A stretch of 36,614 nt of DNA from Lentisphaerae bacterium RIFOXYA12_64_32 (GTDB lineage Bacteria > Verrucomicrobiota > Lentisphaeria > Oligosphaerales > YB12-FULL-65-16). Under the pieces are notes generated by a model. The model was not told the DNA's origin and searched no databases. It was given only the letters and a program-made list of their open reading frames with translations. Each line of letters starts with the position of its first letter. The stretch's first letter is position 1. A program made the translations under genes and the position numbers. This document shows, one piece after another, positions 26,289 to 33,440 of this stretch. Location: positions 1 to 36,614 of the forward strand of contig MHBL01000477.1 in NCBI GenBank assembly GCA_001803235.1, written 5' to 3'.

Positions 26289-27179
26289 ATGCCTTCCTCC
26301 AACTTGCTCCCGAACGGTGGTCTTGTTGCCGAGTCGTTCACCACGTGGTTGCGGTTGCACCGCTGCGAGGTGGATGCGGTTGTGTTCGACGTGGATGGGG
26401 TCTTGACTCGGGGCGGGCGTCCTGCTCCGGGCAGCCGGGAACTGATCGCGTGGTTGCGTCAGGAGCAGGTTCCCTTTGCCCTGTTGACGAACGACGGCGG
26501 TAACTCGCCGGAGCAGAAGATCGAACTGTTGCGCAAGTCGGAACTGGACTTTGCCTTGGAGGAGATCGTGTCGGCCTCGCACGGTCTGATCGAACTGGTG
26601 CGGGAACGAAACCTGGCCGGGCAGCTTTTCTATCTCATGGGCACGGTGGGCACGCCGTGCTACGCACAGCGCGCGGGATTGCGGGTGACGACGGACCCGG
26701 GCGCGATCGGGGAGTGCGCGGGGATCATTGTCGGGGAGGAGCGCTACGACTGGGAACGGGTGATCACGGTCGCACTCAACTTCCTGCTGCGGAATCCGCA
26801 GGCGCCCATCATCGTACCCAACCCGGACGACGTGTTTCCAGTGGGACAGGGCGGGTTGGAGATTGCTGCCGGGGCGGTGTCGCGGTTCATCCAACTGCTG
26901 TGTCGGACCCGTGGTATCGAGATCGCGCCCGTTTACCTCGGCAAGCCTTACGCGCCTATTTTCCGCTACAGTCACATGCGCTTCGAGTCCCGCGTGCAGC
27001 GTACGATTCCGCGGCCCCGCGTGATCATGGTCGGGGATTCGCTCACCGGTGACGTGGCGGGCGGGCGCGACTTCGGCTACCGGACGGCTTTGGTTCTGAC
27101 CGGCATCACAACGCCGGAAATACTGGCGCGCAGCGAGATCCGCCCCGAGCTGGTGTTCCGCGCCGTGGGGGATGAGTAG
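26289..27179 (+). CDS. HAD-IIA (NagD/4-nitrophenylphosphatase-like) phosphatase
   Basis: A 296-residue HAD hydrolase of subclass IIA. Motif 1 is VVFDVDGVLTRGG (D34 nucleophile, D36), motif 2 is LLTNDGGN (about 66-73), motif 3 is the lysine of GKPYAPIF (about 219), and motif 4 is VGDSLTGDVAGG (about 249-260). The large cap domain lies between motifs 2 and 3, as in NagD relatives that act on nucleotide or sugar phosphates. No clear Shine-Dalgarno lies before ATG 26289. It ends towards the GNAT gene, with a terminator-like hairpin between. Confidence 0.85.
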   Translation: MPSSNLLPNGGLVAESFTTWLRLHRCEVDAVVFDVDGVLTRGGRPAPGSRELIAWLRQEQVPFALLTNDGGNSPEQKIELLRKSELDFALEEIVSASHGLIELVRERNLAGQLFYLMGTVGTPCYAQRAGLRVTTDPGAIGECAGIIVGEERYDWERVITVALNFLLRNPQAPIIVPNPDDVFPVGQGGLEIAAGAVSRFIQLLCRTRGIEIAPVYLGKPYAPIFRYSHMRFESRVQRTIPRPRVIMVGDSLTGDVAGGRDFGYRTALVLTGITTPEILARSEIRPELVFRAVGDE

Positions 27180-27197
27180 GGGAGCACGCCACAAGAC

Positions 27198-27219
27198 CCA
27201 GGGTCATCCGACCCTGGGC
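27198..27219. terminator. Bidirectional terminator-like hairpin
   Basis: CCCAGGGTC-ATCC-GACCCTGGG is a perfect 9-bp stem with a 4-nt loop, 19 bases after the HAD stop and between convergent genes. A second hairpin (GTCCCCGTTGGGGAC, 27231-27245) and an outer ACAAGAC/GTCTTGT pair (27191-27197, 27277-27283) surround it, again giving a nested layout. No T-tract follows, so intrinsic termination is not certain. Confidence 0.5.
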
Positions 27220-27390
27220 TGGACATGCGCGTCCCCGTTGGGGACGGACGGCGCGATCCTCCAGCACCGAGGCAGTGTCTTGTCAGTAACACCGAATGAT
27301 CCTGCTTCTTGTGCTGTAAAATGATGTACGGCAGGAAGTAATAATACAAAGGATAAATGCAAAATGTGAGTCAGCAGCATTGGCCTTCAT

Positions 27391-27414
27391 CCCTGACACC
27401 TGACACCTGAAACC
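27391..27414. repeat. CCTGACACCTGACACCTGAAACC repeat unit
   Basis: CCTGACACCTGACACCTGAA and following ACC at 27391-27413 consist of tandem CTGACAC units and belong to the same short dispersed class as 12953-12973. Confidence 0.45.
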
Positions 27415-27433
27415 TCTTACCCTCCCCGTCGCT

Positions 27434-27865
27434 TCACGTCTCGCGGGTCATTTTCTGTAGCAGGCGCAAGTCGGGGCGTTGTTTCCAGCCGTTGTGTTCC
27501 CAGAATGCCCGGCCGCTGTCGTTACTGTCGAAGAGGAAGATATTGCACTTGGGGACGCCCTGGCGTGCCAGGGCATTAAGGCAACGCATCATCAGGTTCT
27601 GCCCCAGGCCCATGCCCCGGTGTGACGGCAGCACGGCGAGGTGATGCAGGTAGCCACGGCGTCCGTCGTGTCCCGAGAGCACGGCGCCAACGATACAGTC
27701 TCCGTCACACGCAACGAAGCTGAGACGGGGGTTGCGTCTGAGGTAGCGTGCAATGCCTCGGCGCGAGTCACTGTGGTCGTCCAGTCCGATGCCGGGTGTT
27801 TGGCGCCACAAGGCGACGACGGGTGCGTAGTCCGCCAGTTTCATATTGCGTATTCGGGGCTTCAT
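27434..27865 (-). CDS. GNAT-family N-acetyltransferase (RimI-like)
   Basis: A 143-residue acetyltransferase. Motif A is LHHLAVLPSHRGMGLGQNLM, with the acetyl-CoA loop RGMGLG, and motif B is NIFLFDSNDSGRAFWEHNGW, both characteristic of small RimI/YpeA-like GNAT proteins. The ATG at 27865 overlaps the stop of the upstream membrane protein gene (ATGA), so it is translationally coupled to the end of the MoxR operon. The longer open frame upstream (to 28078) lies inside that gene and was not used. The substrate is unknown. Confidence 0.85.
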   Translation of the reverse strand: MKPRIRNMKLADYAPVVALWRQTPGIGLDDHSDSRRGIARYLRRNPRLSFVACDGDCIVGAVLSGHDGRRGYLHHLAVLPSHRGMGLGQNLMMRCLNALARQGVPKCNIFLFDSNDSGRAFWEHNGWKQRPDLRLLQKMTRET

Positions 27866-28644
27866 GTGCGGTTCCTCTCGGGCGCCGATGCGGTACGGGC
27901 ATCGTTGTTCATCCAAGCTTTCAGCGCGGCACGGAAGCGTAGGCATCGGAACCACTTGATGGGTCCGACGCATCCCTCGCGCATGCCGATGCGCAGGGCA
28001 CTGCGGCCGAGTAATGGCGACGCGAGCGTTAGGCGAGTGTCGGGCGTGAGGATCGAGGAGCCATCGCGGAGCAGCCATGCCGCCCCGGTCGCCAGGACGT
28101 CCTGCCGTAACAGGCTCAGTTCGATACTATCGCCGGTGTAGTCCACCCGTGTCGGGGTGAACACCCAGCGACCGATGTCGTCTGCGGTGTCGAGTCGCTC
28201 GCAGCCGTGGCGGGGCAGGCGGGGCAGGAGTTGAAGCTCAACTATAAACTCCGTGCGGGGGTCTGCTCCCTTGCGCCAGAATGGCCTAATAAGCAGAGGG
28301 TTCCAGCCTTCGTAGACGGGGAACGCGAGGGCGAGGCTGATTCCGGCCATGACGAAGACGAGCACCAGGGAGACCGTCGAACCGACGTAGATCAGCTGCC
28401 AGGCGAAAAGGATGCCGATGGCGGAGAGGTGGACTAGGAAAGCGGTCAGGGCGGTGGCGTAGCAGAAGAGGAGTCGGCGCCCTCGGAAGGTTCGGCGTTG
28501 CCCGACATGGATCCGGGACCCGTTGGGGGTCGTGTCGTCCCACGGTGGTGGACTGGCGGCAGGCGGGAAGGCGAGGATAGTCTGGGGCGGACGGTACGGG
28601 TTGTCGTCGTCTTTGGGGAAGGGGATGGGGTTGTGGTCACTCAT
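27862..28644 (-). CDS. Unknown protein with two membrane helices
   Basis: A 260-residue protein that I do not recognise. It has a Pro-rich cytoplasmic start (about 1-45), two hydrophobic helices at about 60-82 and 88-110, and a soluble C-terminal part of about 140 residues (ELQLLPRLPRHGCERLDTADD, RVDYTGDSIELSLLRQDVLA). It begins 43 bases after the DUF58 stop and overlaps the GNAT start by four bases, so it belongs to the distal part of the MoxR/DUF58 transcript. GGGAAACCGGGG precedes ATG 28644. Confidence 0.6.
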   Translation of the reverse strand: MSDHNPIPFPKDDDNPYRPPQTILAFPPAASPPPWDDTTPNGSRIHVGQRRTFRGRRLLFCYATALTAFLVHLSAIGILFAWQLIYVGSTVSLVLVFVMAGISLALAFPVYEGWNPLLIRPFWRKGADPRTEFIVELQLLPRLPRHGCERLDTADDIGRWVFTPTRVDYTGDSIELSLLRQDVLATGAAWLLRDGSSILTPDTRLTLASPLLGRSALRIGMREGCVGPIKWFRCLRFRAALKAWMNNDARTASAPERNRT

Positions 28645-28687
28645 ACCCCGGTTTCCCTAGTGGCTGTTTGCCCATATGCCCGGGCGG

Positions 28688-30010
28688 TCACAGGAGATGT
28701 TCGGCCTTGATGCGCAGGTATTCGTTGATCAGGGTCGTGTTGAGATTGTCGGGGTGTACGTCGAGGCAGAGAATGCCGGCGCGGCGCAGGTCTTCGACGT
28801 GGCGCTGCCGCCAGGTGAGGTACTCGGCGGCGGCCGCAGTGCGGTAAAAGGCGGCGGTGGTATTCGGCTGGGTATTCGCGATGTCTTCGATGTCGCGGTC
28901 GCGCAGGACGACGAGGAGCGGCAGGTGCCGTGTCAGCAAGGGGGCGAAATACTTCTTAAGGTCAGCGAAAGTCAGGTCATCGATCGCCTGAGTGATCAGG
29001 ATCAGGAGTGTGCGCCGGCGCCACTTGCCGTTGAGGTACTCCAGGGCGGCGCGGAAATCGGAGGGCTGGTCGGCGGCGAAGCGGTCATAGCTGGCGTGGA
29101 TGATGCGCTTCATCTGGCCCGGCCCGCCTTTGGGCGGCAGATAGGACGCGACCTGGCCGGCGAAAGTGACCAGTCCCACTTTGTCGTGATTGCGCAAGGC
29201 GATGGAGGTCAGCATGAGGATGGCGTTGAGGGCATAGTCGATCAGTCGGGTTGAGCGCACTTGGCCCAGCATCATCCGTCCGCAATCCAGCATGAAGATG
29301 ACGGACTGGTTTTCGTTCATCTGGAACATCTTGGTGATGAGTTGGCCCTGGCGTGCGGTGGCGCGCCAGGCGATGTGGCGGAACTCGTCGTCGGTCTGGT
29401 ACTCTTTCAACCGTTCGAACTCGTTGTCGCCGCCGGCCCGGTGCAGTTGCCGAATCCCCATGAGGCTGACTTGGTGGTGTCGGGCCAGGGTCAGGTAGTC
29501 GGTCATCTGCTGCAGGTCGGGATAGACATTGACGACGGCGGGTACGGGGAAGTCGATGATCCGCTGCCAGAGGCCGACGCGGCTTGGCACACGGAGGTAG
29601 ACGCGGTCGAGTTGATGGCTGCCGCGCGAGTGCAGGGCGAGGTGGTAGTCGAAGGAGACCCGACTCCGCGGCGCGAGCCGAAACCGTGCCGGAGTGCCCT
29701 TGGCTTCAGCCACGTCGGGGAGGCTGTCGTTGACCTGCAGGGACAAATCCCGTTGCAGGTGGTTGGTGACCGTGATGGTCACGGGGTAGAAGCGGCTGAG
29801 TGCGAAGGTGTGTTGCAGGTCACGTTCGACGGCGAAGTCGGCGCGTCTCGGGATGGTGAGGTAGTCGATAATCAGCAAAGAGAGCAGGATCCCGTCGAGG
29901 ATGAGGATCGGATAGAGGGTCGTCTCCGCGAACAACACGGACACCGACAACCCGGCCGGCAGAGCGGCCAGGACGACGGCGTTCCAGTTGGGCACGGTGG
30001 TGATCTTCAC
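28688..30010 (-). CDS. DUF58 protein (MoxR-associated, vWA-like)
   Basis: A 440-residue protein with two N-terminal membrane helices (about 10-27 and 32-52), a beta-rich middle, and the DUF58 signature at about 185-215 (FERLKEYQTDDEFRHIAWRATARQGQLITKMF). A vWA-like domain follows (VIFMLDCGRMM, which lacks the full DxSxS MIDAS motif). The GTG at 30010 overlaps the moxR stop (GTGA), as is common for this pair. DUF58 proteins act with MoxR ATPases in metal insertion or maturation of cell-envelope proteins. The long frame upstream of 30010 is inside moxR. Confidence 0.88.
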   Translation of the reverse strand: MKITTVPNWNAVVLAALPAGLSVSVLFAETTLYPILILDGILLSLLIIDYLTIPRRADFAVERDLQHTFALSRFYPVTITVTNHLQRDLSLQVNDSLPDVAEAKGTPARFRLAPRSRVSFDYHLALHSRGSHQLDRVYLRVPSRVGLWQRIIDFPVPAVVNVYPDLQQMTDYLTLARHHQVSLMGIRQLHRAGGDNEFERLKEYQTDDEFRHIAWRATARQGQLITKMFQMNENQSVIFMLDCGRMMLGQVRSTRLIDYALNAILMLTSIALRNHDKVGLVTFAGQVASYLPPKGGPGQMKRIIHASYDRFAADQPSDFRAALEYLNGKWRRRTLLILITQAIDDLTFADLKKYFAPLLTRHLPLLVVLRDRDIEDIANTQPNTTAAFYRTAAAAEYLTWRQRHVEDLRRAGILCLDVHPDNLNTTLINEYLRIKAEHLL

Positions 30011-30978
30011 TGGCGCGGGACCTCGACGGATTCGATGACTTCGTTGAGGACACTGTCCACATCGCGCCCTTCGACTTCCGATTCGGGCGTGAGTGCGACG
30101 CGGTGTCGCAGGCTGGGGAGGCAGATGGCCCGGACATCGTCCGGCGTGACGAAGTCGCGGCCCCCGAGCACCGCCTCTACTCGGGCGCCGCGCAGCAGGG
30201 TGATGCCGGCGCGCGGTGAAGCGCCTTGGTACATGTCGCGCCAAGAGCGCGTGGCCCGCACGATCTGGTTGGCGTATCGGATCACGGCCGGTTCGACGCG
30301 GACGGTTTCGAACTGTTGGCGCAACTTCATGACCTCAGCACTGGTCACGACGGGTTGCAGTGTCTCCAGGACGCGTTCAGGCGCCGACGTGCCGCTGATG
30401 GACAGGCGCAGGATTTCTTCCTCGTGGTCTTCCGGGGGGTAGGGGATGAGCAACTTGAACATGAAGCGGTCGATCTGGGCTTCCGGCAGCGCGTAGGTCC
30501 CCTCCGTTTCGAGCGGGTTCTGCGTGGCGATGGCAAAGAACGGTGGCTCGAGCGTGTACGTCTTGGCGTCGATCGTGACTTGGTGCTCTTCCATGACCTG
30601 GAGCAGAGCGGAATGGGTCTTGGCCGGCGCACGGTTGATCTCGTCCGCCAGGATGATGTTGGTGAATACCGGGCCGGGATAGAAGTCGAACTCCTGCGTC
30701 TTCATGTTGAAGACGTGTGAGCCGGTGATGTCCGACGGCATCAGGTCCGGGGTGAACTGAATGCGGTTGAACTTGCAGCTGATCAGGCGGCTGAGCGTCT
30801 TGGCGAGAAGGGTCTTGCCCAGGCCAGGCACGCCTTCGACGAGTACGTGGCCGCCCGCGAAGAAGGCCACCAGAATGCCCTCGACGACTTCGTCCTGACC
30901 GACGAAGACGCGGTGCAGTTCCGCCTTGAGTTGGGTCAGTTTGGTCGAAACAGCGGTGAGATCGCGATCGGTTTCCAT
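30007..30978 (-). CDS. MoxR-family AAA+ ATPase
   Basis: A 323-residue AAA+ chaperone-like ATPase: Walker A GVPGLGKT (49-56), Walker B ILADEINRAP (109-118), sensor 1 ATQNP (151-155) and the MoxR-typical ETEGTYALPEAQIDRFM. It lacks membrane segments. ATG 30978 has AGGAGAG nine bases upstream, placing the start just outside fold-back element E. It is followed without gap by the DUF58 gene. Upstream lies DUF4350, from which it is separated by element E. Confidence 0.93.
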   Translation of the reverse strand: METDRDLTAVSTKLTQLKAELHRVFVGQDEVVEGILVAFFAGGHVLVEGVPGLGKTLLAKTLSRLISCKFNRIQFTPDLMPSDITGSHVFNMKTQEFDFYPGPVFTNIILADEINRAPAKTHSALLQVMEEHQVTIDAKTYTLEPPFFAIATQNPLETEGTYALPEAQIDRFMFKLLIPYPPEDHEEEILRLSISGTSAPERVLETLQPVVTSAEVMKLRQQFETVRVEPAVIRYANQIVRATRSWRDMYQGASPRAGITLLRGARVEAVLGGRDFVTPDDVRAICLPSLRHRVALTPESEVEGRDVDSVLNEVIESVEVPRQ

Positions 30979-31000
30979 CGTACGTTGCTCTCCTGACTTT

Positions 31001-31234
31001 GCGACCTGCGCAACAGCCCGACCCCACCGGCCTTGTGCCGGTGGTGAAGGAGGTCGGTTGGCTGGATGGACCGCCGCCCCCCGTGATTCCCTCTTCTCCG
31101 GGCGGACCGCGGTTGCGGTCTGCCCGGAGAAGAGGGGGTGGTCAGACGGCCGGGCTAGCCCTCGGACCTGCTTCAGCTTCACCACCGGCGCGAGGCCGGT
31201 GGGGTCGCCGAGCCGCCCTTATTGCACAGGTCGC
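31001..31234. mobile_element. Fold-back element E inside the MoxR operon
   Basis: The ends GCGACCTGCGCAA (31001-31013) and TTGCACAGGTCGC (31222-31234) are inverted repeats. Next come longer inverted arms at 31020-31050 and 31177-31206 (GACCCCACCGGCC and complement), each arm itself a small hairpin. The centre is a hairpin at 31089-31136 with a 22-bp stem, one mismatch and a GGTT loop. No clear target duplication was found. The right end supplies the last residues RPVQ and the TAA of the DUF4350 gene. The left end stops 22 bases before the moxR start codon. The same end sequence occurs alone at 103-118. Confidence 0.75.
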
Positions 31235-32385
31235 TCCTTCGTCTTGTGTCGGTTTCGATACTCCGTGATGAGTTCCTGGGCATACTCGCGGTCTCCGGTG
31301 CGCTCCAGGAGTCGTCCGTACGCCTCAATGTGACTGGCGAACCGGTGTCGGGGCGCTTCGGCGCCGCCCCGGGGTCTGCCGAAGATGGGCGCTCGGCAGG
31401 CGAGGAAAATGAGTCCGACGGCGAGCCAGTGCAGTACAACGATAAGGATGGGGCCCTGCTGCAGGAACGCGAACGGGTTGTACAGCTTCAGGGTCCACAG
31501 ATCGCGACGTTCGCGGCCACGTTGCAGGGCGGAGCAGAGGTCTTCGGCCTCGAGGAAGCAGATGCGTCGGTTCGGCCCAAGGCGGTCGGCCAGGTTTGCG
31601 GCCATGATGCGGTTCTCGTGGTCGATCAGCGAGTAGTTGAGCAGGAATGTGGCGTTGGCGAGGATGAGCACCTTTGCGGGTCCGAACTTGGTTTCGATTG
31701 CGAACGGCCGGTCGCCGACGTGCAGCAGGGCCGTGTCGGTGTCGGAGCGCGGCACCGGATGCGTTCTCAGCAGCAGGCTGGTGCCCGGTTGTACGTCAGT
31801 CGCCAGGGGATCGGCGGGGCCGACGGGAAGGCGCGCGGGCGGGGGCACATGCTCCTGCGTATCGGCGAATGGGAACAAGCCGCCCCAGAACGCGCCGGCG
31901 GCGCGGGCTTCGTCGATCTGGGCTTCGATTTCCAGCCGCGTATTTTCGGCGAACACGAGGAGTTCCCACTCGTGCGCCTCTTTGAGTTGCCGACAGACGT
32001 CGTTCCAGAACAGGATGGACGCATCGAGGTCGCGGGCGACAAACACCAGGGTCCGGTCTTCGCTGCTGGTCAACCAGCAGGCGAGCCACTCCTCCAGCAT
32101 GGGCGGCATCCCGGGCGCCTTCTGTATCAGGACTGCCACATCGGCGTCCTTCAGGACTTGAGCATCGAGGCTGAAGCAGCGGTTCACGGTGTGCCCGCGT
32201 GTCCGCAGAAGGTCAAAGAAGACTTTCACTCCGTTGACGCTGCGACCATTGGTCTTGCCGTAGTCGAAACGGTACCGGCCCTGGCATCCGCACAGGACGG
32301 TGAGGAGGAGCAGGGCGGCCAGCGCCAGGCCCGCGTTCCGGGCCGCCGGCGCAAGAGAACAGGGCTTGTGACGTGGGTGCGTCAT
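31219..32385 (-). CDS. DUF4350-domain membrane-anchored lipoprotein-like protein
   Basis: A 388-residue protein. The N-terminus has a lipoprotein-type signal (LALAALLLLTVLCGCQG, lipobox LCGC). The DUF4350 region lies at about 38-110 (YGKTNGRSVNGVKVFFDLLRTRGHTV). A C-terminal transmembrane helix at about 320-342 is followed by a short cytoplasmic tail. ATG 32385 overlaps the stop of the DUF4129 gene (ATGA). The partner set DUF4129, DUF4350, MoxR and DUF58 is widely conserved. The last residues RPVQ and the stop come from fold-back element E, so the native C-terminus has been altered. Confidence 0.8.
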   Translation of the reverse strand: MTHPRHKPCSLAPAARNAGLALAALLLLTVLCGCQGRYRFDYGKTNGRSVNGVKVFFDLLRTRGHTVNRCFSLDAQVLKDADVAVLIQKAPGMPPMLEEWLACWLTSSEDRTLVFVARDLDASILFWNDVCRQLKEAHEWELLVFAENTRLEIEAQIDEARAAGAFWGGLFPFADTQEHVPPPARLPVGPADPLATDVQPGTSLLLRTHPVPRSDTDTALLHVGDRPFAIETKFGPAKVLILANATFLLNYSLIDHENRIMAANLADRLGPNRRICFLEAEDLCSALQRGRERRDLWTLKLYNPFAFLQQGPILIVVLHWLAVGLIFLACRAPIFGRPRGGAEAPRHRFASHIEAYGRLLERTGDREYAQELITEYRNRHKTKERPVQ

Positions 32386-33158
32386 GCGGGTCCTGCTCCT
32401 GGCCGGGGGGTGCCGTGGGGCGGTGCCACGGCGGGCTGGCCGGCGTCCGTGGCCAGAGACTCGTCGAAGTTCAGGACCAGGGTCATGGCCTGTTCATAGA
32501 GTGTCTGGTCAGCGGCGCGGGCGCCGAAGACCACGCGCTCGAACAGGCGCGCGAGCTGCTGGAAGGTGTCGCGGTGGCAGCGGTCTCGGATTTCGTAGAG
32601 GTACTGGCGGTTCGTGCGTCCCGGGTGCAGGCGCAGGATATGGTGCCGATCCATGCGGGCAAGGAGGTGGCCGAACAGGTGGACGACAGCGGTGCGGAAA
32701 TCCCCGCGTGTCGCGGCTGCCTGGGCCTCGGCAAACGGGTCGAGAACCGTGGGGTCGGGGAGTTGCAGGGTGCGCGCGGAAGCGCCGCCAAGCCGGCGGA
32801 TGGGTTTCCTGACCGGCACGGTGGGCCGTTGCGCATGGCGCGAGTACTGGATGAGCCGCATGAGGGTGAAGGCGAGGCCGGTGACGATGAACGCGGTCAC
32901 CAGCATGGTCACCACGTGGTAGAGCCAGAATTTCAGGGACATCTCCCGGTCTTCGAGGCGGAGTTTGAGCCCCTTGGGAGCGTCCTTTTCCGGATCGTAC
33001 CAGGGGTAGCGGCCGCGGGTCAGGAGGTCGCGGACTTCGCGGATGGTCGTTGGCCGGTCGGCGGCACGTGGTGCGGGCGCGGCCAGAGGCAGGAGCAGCA
33101 GAGCAAGGATGAAGCACCGGGCGGGCAGTGCTGCCGCGCTGAATGCTCTCCAACTCAA
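32382..33158 (-). CDS. DUF4129-domain membrane protein
   Basis: A protein of about 258 residues if the TTG at 33158 is the start. A signal peptide or anchor follows at once (WRAFSAAALPARCFILALLLLPLAAPAPRAA), then a membrane helix (FWLYHVVTMLVTAFIVTGLAFTLM, about 90-112) and the C-terminal DUF4129 region (FAEAQAAATRGDFRTAVVHLF through TLYEQAMTLVLNF). The frame is open to an ATG at 33296, but that extension is fold-back element F read through, so the 46 extra residues are not credible. No ATG or GTG lies between, which leaves TTG or CTG; the start is therefore uncertain. It overlaps DUF4350 by four bases. Confidence 0.75.
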   Translation of the reverse strand: MSWRAFSAAALPARCFILALLLLPLAAPAPRAADRPTTIREVRDLLTRGRYPWYDPEKDAPKGLKLRLEDREMSLKFWLYHVVTMLVTAFIVTGLAFTLMRLIQYSRHAQRPTVPVRKPIRRLGGASARTLQLPDPTVLDPFAEAQAAATRGDFRTAVVHLFGHLLARMDRHHILRLHPGRTNRQYLYEIRDRCHRDTFQQLARLFERVVFGARAADQTLYEQAMTLVLNFDESLATDAGQPAVAPPHGTPRPGAGPA

Positions 33159-33183
33159 ACCGGAACGGGACCCGCTCAGGTTG

Positions 33184-33336
33184 GTAGTCCCGCGTTTACG
33201 CGGTCCGGGTTGCGCGCGGTTACGGGAAAAGCGGGAGCGGCTCGCTCCCGCATGCCGGACCGAGCCGGTCCGGCCACGTTGGGCGTGGTTGCGCATCTGA
33301 GGTGGTTAAATCGACACGCCCTGAAGGCGGAACTAC
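33184..33336. mobile_element. Fold-back element F (second copy of the C family)
   Basis: It begins with GTAGTCCCGCGTTTACGCGG (33184-33203), identical to element C, and ends with CCCTGAAGGCGGAACTAC (33319-33336), matching the other end of C with one substitution. Internal hairpins are GCGGGAGCGGCTCGCTCCCG (near 33231-33251) and CCGGACCGAGCCGGTCCGG (near 33253-33272). It shares GTTAAATCGAC with C. It sits just upstream of the DUF4129 gene, between it and the membrane protein gene of the same operon. Confidence 0.7.
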
Positions 33337-33353
33337 GAGCGGGAGACTACCCG

Positions 33354-33401
33354 CAGGACGCGCGTGCGGCAGTGCTTCAGGACGCGCGTGCGGCAGTGCT
33401 T
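33354..33401. repeat. Two perfect tandem 24-bp units
   Basis: The 24-base unit beginning CAGGACGCGCGTGCGGCAGT at 33354-33377 is repeated exactly at 33378-33401. The array lies between the stop of the membrane protein gene (33441) and element F. Identity of both copies points to a recent duplication. Confidence 0.85.
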
Positions 33402-33440
33402 CCTCATCGATGTGTTGGTTTAAGTTGGGGGGCTGTGCGG

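Noticed and set aside
29261..30442. Plus-strand open frame of 393 codons over DUF58/MoxR
   Set aside because: It is an antisense shadow; both minus-strand genes carry family motifs and coupled start/stop codons.
31001..31234. 8-bp target duplication around element E
   Set aside because: The flanks TCCTGACTTT and TCCTTCGTCT share only the first four bases, so no duplication can be claimed.
33159..33296. N-terminal extension of the DUF4129 protein from ATG 33296
   Set aside because: The 46 residues are element F read in frame (for example RKRGTTNL) and the signal peptide begins only after the TTG at 33158.
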